Below, piece after piece: positions 1 through 7,932 of a stretch of DNA of 52,980 nucleotides. The stretch lies in NCBI GenBank assembly GCA_964517355.1, contig CAZFCK010000005.1:1-52980 (forward strand). The letters are read 5' to 3'. The DNA is from CAZFCK01 sp964517355. GTDB lineage: Bacteria; Desulfobacterota; Desulfovibrionia; Desulfovibrionales; Desulfovibrionaceae. Every line of letters begins with the position of its first letter. The stretch's first letter is position 1. The notes below the pieces were generated by a model. That model was given only the letters and a program-made list of their open reading frames with translations. It had not been told where the DNA came from and did not search any database. The translations under genes and the position numbers were made by a program.

Positions 1-50
1 AGAATTGAATGTGATGACCAACTCTTAGCCTAGTTGAGGCCAACATGGTA

Positions 51-132
51 TTTGGGAGATTCGAAAGAACCTTTTTCAAAAGGTTCTTTCGCCGCCGGAG
101 GCATTCGCCGCCGGGGCATTCGTGTTTCAAAG
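51..132 (+). repeat. Intergenic hairpin repeat, family B copy 1
   Basis: A perfect 13-bp stem (63-90, GAAAGAACCTTTT paired with its complement) is followed by GCCGCCGGAGGCATTC, a near-direct repeat of that stretch, and GTTTCAAAG. The same order of parts occurs at 33510-33600 and 43896-43960. The bases flanking the core stem differ between copies yet stay paired, so the structure itself is conserved. The function is unknown. It could act as a terminator for genes on either side, but there is no clean T-tract. Confidence 0.75.
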
Positions 133-159
133 GGACCGTCCCTAAAGCAGTTAACGCTT

Positions 160-204
160 GAAATGATCGCTTAACGGCGGGCAAAGCCCGCCTACAATCA
201 TTTC
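160..204. repeat. Nested hairpin, unassigned
   Basis: GAAATGAT (160-167) pairs with ATCATTTC (197-204) around an inner GGCGGGC-AAA-GCCCGCC stem (176-192). It lies downstream of the receiver-TPR gene that ends at 267 and could help terminate or stabilise that transcript. No second copy was seen in the window. Confidence 0.6.
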
Positions 205-207
205 GCA

Positions 208-233
208 GCAAAGATTTGCAAGCAAATCTTTGC
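208..233. repeat. 12-bp perfect palindrome
   Basis: GCAAAGATTTGC and its exact complement are separated by two bases. It sits directly beside repeat copy A1 and is one of a run of hairpins that fills 1-266. It has no T-tract, so termination is uncertain. Confidence 0.6.
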
Positions 234-269
234 AGAGCCTTTCAACTTTTTCAAAGTTTAAATGCTCTA
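234..269 (-). repeat. Intergenic repeat family A, copy 1 (module 1)
   Basis: Read on the minus strand it starts TAGAGCATTT, has the central hairpin AACTTTGAAAAAGTT and ends GGCTCT. This matches the layout of copies at 2893, 23515, 35184 and 52928. The leading TAG is the stop codon of the receiver-TPR gene. The inner stem sequence differs between copies but remains paired. Confidence 0.75.
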
Positions 270-1370
270 AAGGTCCACCCGCGTACGCTCCCGCACCAGT
301 CCGGTGCCGTCTTTACGCGGACGCGACTGGACGTTGGAGGGCCAGGTCGTGCCTTTGATCTGTTTGTAGAGTTTCTGCGCTTCAGTGAAGTTGCGGTTCA
401 TGCGCAAGGCCATAGTGAGATATTTCAGGGCGTTTTCCTTATCGTCCATGAAAAAGAAGGCCTTGCCCATGTTGAAATAGACGTTTTCGTCATTGGGCGT
501 CAGTTCCAGCGCTTGCTTATAGGCCCTGATGGCGCCCTGATAGTCGCCGTTCTTGCGCAACCGCACGCCCAGGGTATTGAAGGGATTGTTCGCCGTATTG
601 TCGTATTTGAGAATATCGATGAAAAGTTCCTTGACCTTTTCCATACGGTCGAATTCCGCGTAGAGGTTGGCGGCTTTTTTGAGGTAGAAGTGGCTCTGCT
701 CGTCATCGCCCTTGCCTTTGTAGGCTTCGGCGAGTCCCTGGTAGGCTTCGGCGAAAAGATCATTGATCCGCAGTGCTTTTTGAAACGCCACAATGGCCTT
801 GCCGAACTTCTCGCGAACAAGATAATTGCAGCCCAAGTCATAGTAGCGCTGGGCCTCGCTCTGCATGGAAACAACCTCTTCGAATTCTTCTATGGCCTCG
901 TCGTACTCCCCCATTTCCAACATCAATTTGGCGTCCTCAATCTGGCGCATTTCAAGTTCATTGAAACGCACAAGCTGCAAGGCCGTATTGATATGGCGTT
1001 CAAACGTTTCCAGCGAATAGGGGCGCAAAATATATCCGGAACAGCCTCCGGCCACGGCATCCAGGACATTGTAGCGGTCGTTTTCCAGCGTCACCATGAC
1101 CACGGGGATATTCTTGGTATCCGGTTGGCTCTTGATGTTTCTGAGGCAAGCCCGGCCGTCCATGTCCGCCAACGGCGTATCCAGGATGATGATGTCGCAA
1201 TGACTCTCGTCCAGGTATTCGAGAGCTTTTGCGCACGAGCCCACAGCGGCGCCCATTTCCAGGTTGATGCGACGCAAGGCGGCTTTGTCTTTTTCCATGT
1301 GGCTTTTTTCATTGGTAATGACAAGCACCTTCTTGGACGGTGCCGCATCTTGTCTTCGCGTCGCTAACAT
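267..1370 (-). CDS. Pseudo-receiver domain protein with TPR repeats
   Basis: The 367-residue protein has an N-terminal response-regulator fold (about 14-130) and at least three TPR-type helical repeats (about 150-345). The phosphoacceptor position is kept (Asp64 in IIILDTPL) and so is the switch Thr94. The usual acidic pair is replaced by Thr-Asn (VITNE) and the invariant Lys by Arg116 (GYILRPY), so normal Mg-dependent phosphorylation is doubtful. The ATG at 1370 is preferred over an upstream GTG at 1379 because AGAGGTGAGG lies just before it. The gene follows the cyclic-nucleotide-fold gene by about 20 bases and probably shares its transcript. Its stop codon lies inside repeat A1. A scaffold or protein-interaction role is inferred; no target can be named. 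Confidence 0.85.
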   Translation of the reverse strand: MLATRRQDAAPSKKVLVITNEKSHMEKDKAALRRINLEMGAAVGSCAKALEYLDESHCDIIILDTPLADMDGRACLRNIKSQPDTKNIPVVMVTLENDRYNVLDAVAGGCSGYILRPYSLETFERHINTALQLVRFNELEMRQIEDAKLMLEMGEYDEAIEEFEEVVSMQSEAQRYYDLGCNYLVREKFGKAIVAFQKALRINDLFAEAYQGLAEAYKGKGDDEQSHFYLKKAANLYAEFDRMEKVKELFIDILKYDNTANNPFNTLGVRLRKNGDYQGAIRAYKQALELTPNDENVYFNMGKAFFFMDDKENALKYLTMALRMNRNFTEAQKLYKQIKGTTWPSNVQSRPRKDGTGLVRERTRVDL

Positions 1371-1390
1371 GCGCCTCACCTCTTTTGTAC

Positions 1391-2593
1391 TCAGGCCTCT
1401 TTCTTAAACTTGCCGAGCAATCCGTACAGCTCTTCTTCAACCGTAATCACTTCAGTCAAATCAACACGAAAACGTTTGCTCTCTTCCTGCAACACCGTAC
1501 GCATTTTTTTGGATACGTTTTCCATTATCTTCTGTTTTGCCGCCGCCCCCGCAGCGACATAGAGAACAAGCACTTTGCTTTGTCCCAGATTGGAAAACGC
1601 CAGCTGCAACGCCGCGTTGCTTTCATACACAATGTCGTCGGCTATGGTGCCCCGTTCGCTCTGCAACGCCTGTTGCGCGGTAAAATAGTCTTCCGGCAGA
1701 CTCCGCACCCATGCGTCGGCCACTTCGCGCGGAAAACAGAGCATCCCGTCAGGCAATTCCCGCTGGCAAATCAGCCGGTATAAAACACCCTCCTCCACCG
1801 CGGCACGCTGCGCCAGGTCGTGAATATCTATATATTCCATGGCTTCCGTCTGCCCCACGTCATCTTCGGACGACAACTCCCTGCGCAGATTCTTTGCCAC
1901 GGACATGAAACGCGGGGGGTCGGAAATCACAATAATCTGATCACGCAAGTATTCGGTTGATTTGCTTACCTGTCCCAGTATGTCGCGCTTATAAGTCGAG
2001 CCTTTGACATCCCGCACTTTGACCAGGTTCAGCTTGTTCAGTTTGTCCACAACCGCGTCGATTTCATGCTGCGCCACCAGGAGAACCGTTTTGCACGCGC
2101 GCACGAAATCCGCGTAGCTCACGGCGTTCCTCATGCCGGAACGATGCTCTTCCGGAGCATATTGCCCCTGAGCTTGGGAAAACAGTTCCAGCAACTGGCA
2201 GATGCTCAAAAAGATATCCGTGTAGGGGCGTTCCTGCACCAGAGTATGCATGGTGCGCAGCTGCTCCATGAATTGCCGCACCATGCGCTGAATGGGATTC
2301 GGGCACTTCAGGAGCAAGGACTGCAAAAAAATGCGGTCAAAGGTAATGACCTCGGTGTGCACCTCGGCCTCTGCCGTGGCGTTGGACGGCTCGCCCGTGA
2401 TCAAAGCCATTTCACCGAATATCTGCCCCGGCTTCAAGTGCGCTACGACAACACGTCTGTTGTTCACCAGGCGATACAACACCACCGCCCCTTTTTTCAC
2501 CATGAAGGCGATGGGGTTGACCTGACCTTCCCGTAATATGACCTGCCCCTTCTGAAAGGTCTTATGCGTCTCCGGAGCGCTGGAATTGTCCAT
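1391..2593 (-). CDS. Cyclic-nucleotide-binding-fold protein with FliG-C-like C-terminus
   Basis: The 400-residue protein opens with a CRP/FNR-type beta-roll (about 12-125) carrying GEMALITGEP. The arginine normally found in the phosphate-binding cassette is replaced (PSNAT), so classic cAMP binding is uncertain. Residues 125-220 look like a winged-helix segment. The last 80-100 residues match the FliG C-terminal domain pattern: helices, then ENVSKKM, LQEE and VDLTEV, which correspond to KNMSQRA, LRDD and VRLSQV in FliG. No FliG middle domain or flagellar gene is nearby. It forms a two-gene unit with the pseudo-receiver-TPR gene. A regulatory or motor-interaction role is inference. The FliG likeness was judged by eye and needs a profile search. 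Confidence 0.8.
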   Translation of the reverse strand: MDNSSAPETHKTFQKGQVILREGQVNPIAFMVKKGAVVLYRLVNNRRVVVAHLKPGQIFGEMALITGEPSNATAEAEVHTEVITFDRIFLQSLLLKCPNPIQRMVRQFMEQLRTMHTLVQERPYTDIFLSICQLLELFSQAQGQYAPEEHRSGMRNAVSYADFVRACKTVLLVAQHEIDAVVDKLNKLNLVKVRDVKGSTYKRDILGQVSKSTEYLRDQIIVISDPPRFMSVAKNLRRELSSEDDVGQTEAMEYIDIHDLAQRAAVEEGVLYRLICQRELPDGMLCFPREVADAWVRSLPEDYFTAQQALQSERGTIADDIVYESNAALQLAFSNLGQSKVLVLYVAAGAAAKQKIMENVSKKMRTVLQEESKRFRVDLTEVITVEEELYGLLGKFKKEA

Positions 2594-2892
2594 GCTTTAT
2601 CGCAGAGTTAGAGTATAACATACGCACACGCGGCATTATAGGGCGCATGCACGGAAGACAAAAAACCGACCGCAACAGGCCGTCATCCTGCTCTTCATTT
2701 TTAGTACAAGAAGCTGTCACTCGCAAACCCTTTTTCCTCCCCCGGTTACAGCGCCATGCCTCGCGCTTTCCCGCAGAGGCCCGGTGGGACTGGTGGGGCG
2801 AAGGCGAGCACGCACCGATACGACGCCCTCTTCCTATACGTCCGTCGGGAGACCGTGGGCTATGGCCGCGTGGTATTGGTGGAATCCTGCGG

Positions 2893-2991
2893 TAGAGCGT
2901 CTTAACTTTGAAAAAGTATGGACGCTCTTATGCATTTCCCTGAACCAATGAACATTGTTTCAGGGGTGAGCCTTATCCAAAGGCGAAAATG
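2893..2991 (+). repeat. Intergenic repeat family A, copy 2 (three modules)
   Basis: Module 1 (2893-2930) is TAGAGCGTCT, a TTGAAAAA-centred hairpin, then GACGCTCTTA. It runs through TATGCATTTCC into module 2, a CCTGAAC/GTTTCAGG hairpin (2939-2964), and module 3, GCCTT/AAGGC followed by GAAAATG (2968-2991). The copy at 35120-35219 has the same three modules in the same order with different but compensating stem bases. Confidence 0.8.
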
Positions 2992-3031
2992 CGCCGGCAT
3001 GCACTCATTGAAGGCGCTATGAAGCGTTGTG

Positions 3032-3091
3032 GCGGGTGTCTCCCCGCTTTCTTCCGCGGCCGGCTGAAGTCCGGCAGAAGGAGACACCCGC
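3032..3091. other. Long hairpin downstream of the protease gene
   Basis: GCGGGTGTCTCC (3032-3043) pairs perfectly with GGAGACACCCGC (3080-3091), with an inner GCCGG/CCGGC stem. It lies 26 bases past the stop of the protease gene. There is no T-tract on the minus strand and only four T on the plus strand, so a role as transcript stabiliser is as likely as termination. Confidence 0.55.
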
Positions 3092-3112
3092 TTTTCATGA
3101 TATTACGGTCAA

Positions 3113-3139
3113 CGCATTATCGCCTTGAAACAAGGCTTG
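3113..3139 (-). repeat. Isolated module 3 of repeat family A, inside a coding end
   Basis: Read on the minus strand this is CAAGCCTTGTTTCAAGGCGA followed by TAATGCG. It is nearly identical to module 3 of the copy at 35120-35144. It encodes the last six residues (SLVSRR) and the TAA stop of the protease gene, so the protein C-terminus appears to come from the repeat. Confidence 0.7.
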
Positions 3140-5375
3140 CCGCTGGCGACTTGGAAACGAACGCGGCCTCCGCCCCCGCCACTGGAGGGGCGAAGAGCAT
3201 ACAATCGGGAACAAAGGCGGCAGCCAATTGGAAATGAATGGACGTGGGATTAGGTATGATAGATTTTCCATTGACTATGGAAAAATGCGCGTCATGTCCA
3301 TCGCTCATGCCGATGGTCTTGTCCCGCTGGGGCAGCCGCCCGGTGAGCCTGTTGCCATCGCCATAATACTGGGTGAAGCTGCCGTCCGTGTACAACCTTA
3401 CGGCGACATTGACCGCACGTTTGTCTATGTAGGTTACGCAGTTCCAGGTAAACGTCACGTGCCGTTTCGTTGCCTCAATGTAGATATCGCCGTAGTCTCC
3501 GGCAGTCGTCAGGTCGTCCCAGAATGGTGCGATGGCGAAGGATGCCTTGAGCCCGTCCACGCTGTTCTTTCCACTGGTCTGGCCGCTGGTCTGGCCCTGA
3601 TCGAAATACAGGACGCCGTTGGACGAAACAGAAACGGCCGTATTCCTCCGCCCCCCGAATGGAAAGACAAAGGGCAACTCATACGTCCACACGGCGTCGT
3701 CCGCGTGCCAGTTCTGCGCCACTCCGGGTTCTGGGAAACTCTCGCCGGTGTCGGTCTGCACATACCCCGCATAAACCGGGGCATCGGTTTTCGTATCCAG
3801 TCCGAATAATGAAAGCTGCCGGCCCAGATTCCACGGCTCGCTGATGTACCCCGGATGCTCTCCTTGGTTGGAAGTCCCGTCGGAAAGCGTATCGGACTGC
3901 CATACATCCTTGGCCAGCGCGAAAAGATAGGCCTCTTCCATTGTCGTCAGGTTGTCTCCGTTGGAATCACCCTGATCGGGGTCGGCAAGAGCCGTGGTCA
4001 CGTGATAGGAAAATTCGTCGTAATTGTAATATGGCGCCATGGCGTATGAATATTCCCACCATCGCGAGGCGGACATGATCACCCTGTTGGGGGCGGCGAG
4101 CGCTTCCACCATCCCGCCGGAGAAGCATTGCTCAAAAATGGCTGCCAGGGCCTTGGGCGCGACCTTGTCGAACTCCGCGGCCAATTCGTCTCCGGTGATG
4201 TCCTCGCCCCACAGACACAGCACCACCTCCGACGAGAAATACGGGAAAGGGTTGCCGGCGCCCGCGTCTCCATGATCTGTGGCGAAGACATAAAGAATGT
4301 CTTCGGAGCCGAGTGTCGCGCCGAGCGAATCGAAGACCAGAGCGATATTAGCCTTGGTGGCGCTGTATTGAATGTCCGGATCACCGTCCCCGTCGAAATC
4401 CAGGGGCGAGCTGGTGCCGTCCGGGCGATCAACGGCGGGATCGGTCCCATCGGCAAACAAGACATGAATGTTCTCATCCAGAAACCCGTACAGCTTGAGC
4501 GTCTTGTAGAAAAACGCGCAGTCGTTCCAATATCGGGCGTAATTGCTATATTTATTCCACCCTCCGGATATGATCACGGCGTGGCGGTGGGCCGCCGGCG
4601 TCACCGGGGAAGACTTGAGCGCAGACAAATCCGGTGCGTCAACGGCAGGGGGCGCCCCGAGGGAACCCGACGGCCAGGAGGTCAGCTCCTCGAAATCGTC
4701 CATATTCCGCGGAGGTGTGGAGGCCGTTTCCACATGCAGGCCGCCGTCCTCCGACACCAGCACGTAGCGGCACCTATGCGCCCAGTTGGCCGCCGGAACA
4801 TCGTCAATGAAAAAGAGCCAGCCAGGACCGCCTGAAAGCGCTATTTCGCCCCTCCAGGTGGGGGTGCTCACGGACGTAGCGGTGATCTCGGCCTTGGCCG
4901 CGAAGATACGGCGTCCCTGTTCGCTGTGTCCGAGCAGATCGCGCAGCAAAAGAGCATAGGCCTGCTCCCGCGAGGTCACTGATTCGCTCGCGCCTGAGTC
5001 CGCCCCGCGTTCAGGCACGACGGCGAGTCCGGCCGGGAGGGCCTTGGCGGTCAACACGTCCACACGCGCGTCCTGCCGGACAAAAGCCAGGTAATAGAGT
5101 GGTTGTTCCGGCTCGGAAAAACGAAGGGCAAACAGCCAGCCCGGGCCTCGCCCCAACCGTAGAGTTTCGTTTCCCGCGACAATCAGCACTGGCCCCTGCT
5201 GCAATGCCGCGTTCCCGTAGAGTTCGAGGAGTTCGCCCCGCGCATGTGTCAATTGCGCCCTAACGCGGTCGGCGGCCTGGTCGTAAGAGGCAATGTCCGC
5301 GGCTTGCGCGGATACCCCCATGAGCATGCAGAAATGCAACACACAGAGCAGCAATCCTATCTTGTGACTTCGCAT
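3117..5375 (-). CDS. Secreted caspase-fold (C13-like, clan CD) peptidase with EF-hand-like loops
   Basis: The ATG at 5375 has AAGGAGAG eight bases upstream and gives 752 residues with a signal peptide cut near residue 25 (VSAQA/AD). The catalytic domain spans about 262-520: HAVIISGG strand, catalytic His368 in TDHGD and Cys417 in FEQCFSGG, the dyad layout of clan CD peptidases. Aspartate-rich loops at about 326-335 (DFDGDGDPD) and 467-481 (DSNGDNLTTMEE) look like calcium-binding EF-hand or dockerin loops. The N-terminus holds two copies of a GPGWLF-centred unit (about 77 and 183). The C-terminal 200 residues resemble an extracellular beta-sandwich with VSVSSNG and AIAPFWDD. The substrate is unknown. 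It is probably monocistronic, with rny terminating upstream. Export to periplasm or outside is inferred. Confidence 0.85.
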   Translation of the reverse strand: MRSHKIGLLLCVLHFCMLMGVSAQAADIASYDQAADRVRAQLTHARGELLELYGNAALQQGPVLIVAGNETLRLGRGPGWLFALRFSEPEQPLYYLAFVRQDARVDVLTAKALPAGLAVVPERGADSGASESVTSREQAYALLLRDLLGHSEQGRRIFAAKAEITATSVSTPTWRGEIALSGGPGWLFFIDDVPAANWAHRCRYVLVSEDGGLHVETASTPPRNMDDFEELTSWPSGSLGAPPAVDAPDLSALKSSPVTPAAHRHAVIISGGWNKYSNYARYWNDCAFFYKTLKLYGFLDENIHVLFADGTDPAVDRPDGTSSPLDFDGDGDPDIQYSATKANIALVFDSLGATLGSEDILYVFATDHGDAGAGNPFPYFSSEVVLCLWGEDITGDELAAEFDKVAPKALAAIFEQCFSGGMVEALAAPNRVIMSASRWWEYSYAMAPYYNYDEFSYHVTTALADPDQGDSNGDNLTTMEEAYLFALAKDVWQSDTLSDGTSNQGEHPGYISEPWNLGRQLSLFGLDTKTDAPVYAGYVQTDTGESFPEPGVAQNWHADDAVWTYELPFVFPFGGRRNTAVSVSSNGVLYFDQGQTSGQTSGKNSVDGLKASFAIAPFWDDLTTAGDYGDIYIEATKRHVTFTWNCVTYIDKRAVNVAVRLYTDGSFTQYYGDGNRLTGRLPQRDKTIGMSDGHDAHFSIVNGKSIIPNPTSIHFQLAAAFVPDCMLFAPPVAGAEAAFVSKSPAASLVSRR

Positions 5376-5542
5376 AAGGGTACTCTCCTTGACATGCGCA
5401 TAAGGCGCGCAGTTGGCGATGGCGGCAACATGCTGTCGGGCATGCGTTTGGCGGGAAGCCAATGCATTGTTACGCGACCTAATTATCCCTAATGTTATTG
5501 GAAAACAAGAACGTTGAATGAACGCCACGCTCAATGATAGAT

Positions 5543-5581
5543 AAAAAAAACCCCTTGCTTGTGTTGCGATCAAGCAAGGGG
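5543..5581 (-). terminator. Intrinsic terminator of rny
   Basis: On the minus strand CCCCTTGCTT and AAGCAAGGGG form a 10-bp stem followed directly by eight T. It starts 29 bases after the rny stop and ends the glmU-rny group before the protease gene. Confidence 0.92.
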
Positions 5582-5609
5582 CGTATGTACTTTGCAGGGA
5601 AAGTGAAGA

Positions 5610-7169
5610 TTATTTGGCGTAGCCCACGGCGCGGCGCTCCCGGATAACCGTGACGCGGATCTGCCCAGGATAAGTGAGGTTGTTTTCCACCTTTTCGGAT
5701 ATGTCCTTGCACAGCAGGTAGGTCTGATCATCGTCCACGTTGTCCGAATTCACCATGACGCGGATTTCACGCCCGGCCTGGATGGCATAGGCCTTGGCCA
5801 CGCCGTCGAAACTCATGGCGATGCCTTCCAGTTCTTCGAGGCGCTTGACGTAGTTTTCAAGCAGCTCCTTGCGCGCACCGGGTCTGGCGCCGGACAAGCT
5901 GTCCGCGGCCTGGACCAGAACCGCGAGCACCGAAGTCGGCGGCACGTCCTCGTGGTGTGCTGCGATGGCATGGACAATGTCTTTGCCTTCATTGTACTTT
6001 TTGGCAAGGTCCGCGCCAATGACCGCATGCGGTCCTTCGACCTCATGATCCACGGCCTTGCCGATATCGTGCAGCAATCCGGCACGCTTGGCCTTTTTCA
6101 CATCCAGGCCCAATTCAGCTGCCATGACCCCGCACAGGGAGGCCACTTCGATGGAGTGCTGCAACACGTTTTGCGAGAAGCTGGTCCTGTACTGCAACTG
6201 CCCAAGCAACTTTACGAGTTCATTGGAGATACCGTGCACACCGACATCGAATGTTGCTTGCTCACCGATTTCGCGTAGCTTGACTTCAAGCTCTTGCTCC
6301 ACCTTTTTGACGATATCCTCGATGCGCGCCGGATGGATGCGTCCGTCCGAAATAAGGCGCTCCAAAGCCATTTTCGCCACCTGGCGGCGCAAAGGATTGT
6401 AGGCCGAGAGGATCACGGTTTCCGGCGTGTCGTCGATGATCAGATCCACGCCGGTGGCCGATTCTATTGCCCGGATATTGCGTCCCTCGCGACCGATGAT
6501 GCGGCCCTTCATGTCTTCACTGGGCAAGGATACGGCCGTAACGGTCTGCTCGGCCACAAAATCGCCTGCATAGCGCTGGATGGCGGTAGCCAGAATTTCC
6601 TGCGCTTTTCGGGAGGCCGTTTCCTTGGACTCGCACTCGATCTGGCGGACCATCTTGGCGGCTTCATGCCGCGTTTTGGACTCTATCTCCTCCAGAAGGC
6701 GCGTACGTGCCTCATCAACCGTTAATCCGCTTATTTCCTGCAATTTCTGGTTCTGCTCATCGATCAGCCGTTCGAGTTGCTCCTCACGGCCGATAATGTG
6801 TCGCTCCCTGTGGGTGAGGCTCTTTTCCAGGGCCAGAACTTCGGATTCTTTTTGGGTGGCTTTTTCCTGCCGTTCTTCGAGGCGTTCTTCCTTTTCCAGT
6901 ATCTTTACTTCCCTTTTCTTCAGTTCCCGTTCACGTTCCTTGTTTTCTTTTTCCAATTCCTTTTTTTGATTGTAAATTTCATCATGGGCCTGCAGCAGGG
7001 TCTCCTTTTTCTGGGCCTGCGCCTCTTTCCGGGCCTCTTCGATGATCCGCCTGGCCAAGCCTTCCGCGTTTTTCACACGTTTTGATTCAAGTACCTTATG
7101 CAGGAAATAGCCACCTGCTCCGCCTGTGGCCAAGCTGAATAGTGTCCAAAGAAATGTGGTGCCGCTCAT
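5610..7169 (-). CDS. rny: Ribonuclease Y
   Basis: A membrane-anchored endoribonuclease that starts mRNA decay. The ATG at 7169 follows AAAAGGGGGTC and yields 519 residues, the usual family length; an in-frame upstream start would add an unlikely 18 residues. An N-terminal membrane helix (about 4-24) leads into a long charged coiled coil (to about 200), a KH domain with GRIIGREGRNIRAIE, and an HD domain with LLHDIGKAVDHE. It is the last gene after zapA and 6S RNA, with a 265-base leader, and is closed by a strong terminator. Confidence 0.97.
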   Translation of the reverse strand: MSGTTFLWTLFSLATGGAGGYFLHKVLESKRVKNAEGLARRIIEEARKEAQAQKKETLLQAHDEIYNQKKELEKENKERERELKKREVKILEKEERLEERQEKATQKESEVLALEKSLTHRERHIIGREEQLERLIDEQNQKLQEISGLTVDEARTRLLEEIESKTRHEAAKMVRQIECESKETASRKAQEILATAIQRYAGDFVAEQTVTAVSLPSEDMKGRIIGREGRNIRAIESATGVDLIIDDTPETVILSAYNPLRRQVAKMALERLISDGRIHPARIEDIVKKVEQELEVKLREIGEQATFDVGVHGISNELVKLLGQLQYRTSFSQNVLQHSIEVASLCGVMAAELGLDVKKAKRAGLLHDIGKAVDHEVEGPHAVIGADLAKKYNEGKDIVHAIAAHHEDVPPTSVLAVLVQAADSLSGARPGARKELLENYVKRLEELEGIAMSFDGVAKAYAIQAGREIRVMVNSDNVDDDQTYLLCKDISEKVENNLTYPGQIRVTVIRERRAVGYAK

Positions 7170-7434
7170 GTGCTGACCCCCTTTTATGGTGACAGGCTCA
7201 CGCCTGGTTGGTACGTGGCGCATACGTTTTCATAGACGCATGAACGCAACGGCATACGCCGTAATGATTCGGCTATCCGGGGGAAAAGGCAGGGACTGAC
7301 GCAATCCACGAGCGACAGGGGTATTGCTTTGCATACACCACAGCAATACCCGCAACGTAATGAGGGTTTAATCGGCCTTAAAGCCGGGTTTCCTTCGCAC
7401 TGATCCTGTCATCAGGCGACAAAGGATATATGAG
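7170..7434 (-). other. Long leader between 6S RNA and rny
   Basis: No gene is seen here. A strong hairpin with GGGTATTGCT/AGCAATACCC arms lies at about 7318-7351, and a second, ATCCT/AGGAT, near 7402-7426. Neither is followed by a T-tract on the minus strand. Processing signals or a promoter for rny may lie here; no convincing -35/-10 pair was found. Confidence 0.4.
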
Positions 7435-7622
7435 ACACCCCAGGGAGCCGTGTTGGCTCCTTTTTTGAACCATGGCTACCATGGCGGGCGCCCCTGACGA
7501 ACCGTTAGGCTTTCCGGAAGGGGCTTCCGGATATGCACACGGGTCCACGCGAGCGGCACCCTTTCTGTTTTCATTGGCTCAAAAAACAGCGAGACAATCA
7601 CGTACCCCCCAGGGAGTAACTC
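7435..7622 (-). ncRNA. ssrS: 6S RNA
   Basis: About 188 nt, directly downstream of zapA in the same orientation, the arrangement known in many proteobacteria. On the minus strand the apical part reads GTGTGCATATCCGG, a perfect 8-bp hairpin (7513-7531), then AAAGCCTAACGG. This tracks the E. coli 6S segment GTGAGCATGCTCGG, hairpin, GAAGCCTTAAAACTG. Further 5', TCCCTGGGG and TGAGCCAATG match the E. coli closing stem and TGAGCCGATA. The 5' and 3' CTCCCTGGGG blocks can pair as the terminal stem around a large internal bubble. It is thought to mimic open promoter DNA and bind sigma70-RNA polymerase. End points are approximate. Confidence 0.85.
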
Positions 7623-7662
7623 CTAAATCCCTATACGGGCTTGGCGGCGCGAATCCCCTCGA

Positions 7663-7923
7663 TCACGCCTCATCTATCTTAGCCAGAAGCCGCGCAATGC
7701 CGTCCTCGGTATCGCGTAATTTCTGGTTGGATTGAAGCAAGTCGTCTGCGAGCCCCAGGGCCACAAACAACAATAATTTCTCCTTGCTTATCTGCTTGCC
7801 GTCAGCTTGAAGACGCTTGTACCGCTCTTCAATGAAACTTTTCGCGTCTTCAACACGCTTTTGGTCGGCTTCGGCCTTAAAGGCTACCTGAAGCCCCAAT
7901 ACTGTCATGTTGTAACTGGGCAT
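7663..7923 (-). CDS. zapA: Cell division protein ZapA
   Basis: A small FtsZ-ring-associated protein of 86 residues, typical for ZapA. The N-terminal strand-helix unit (YNMTVLGLQVAFKA) and the middle EKLLLFVALGLADDL helix lead into a C-terminal coiled coil with repeated Leu/Ile. ATG at 7923 is preferred; a GTG one codon earlier is possible. It lies 9 bases after the ZapB-like gene and 40 bases before the 6S RNA, so one transcript may give both zapA mRNA and 6S RNA. Confidence 0.93.
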   Translation of the reverse strand: MPSYNMTVLGLQVAFKAEADQKRVEDAKSFIEERYKRLQADGKQISKEKLLLFVALGLADDLLQSNQKLRDTEDGIARLLAKIDEA

Positions 7924-7932
7924 CACTCACTT

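Larger units (their letters stand above)
2594..3116. other. Intergenic region, repeats and no supported gene
   Basis: The region lies between two minus-strand genes. On the minus strand TATACT near 2608-2620 could be the -10 box of the cyclic-nucleotide-fold gene, which has no clear ribosome-binding site. The right half holds repeat copy A2 (2893-2991), a GCGCC/GGCGC hairpin (2991-3017) and a long hairpin (3032-3091). Short plus-strand frames end inside A2, for example 49 codons at 2756-2905. They lack a ribosome-binding site and recognisable content, so they are not called. Confidence 0.6.

Noticed and set aside
2647..2905. Short plus-strand frames (82 codons at 2647-2895, 49 codons at 2756-2905)
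   Set aside because: No ribosome-binding site, no known motif, and both end inside repeat A2. A decayed gene remnant is possible but not supported.
7443..7466. Plus-strand terminator-like hairpin GGAGCC/GGCTCC followed by six T
   Set aside because: No plus-strand gene precedes it; it is better explained as the 3' internal hairpin of the minus-strand 6S RNA.
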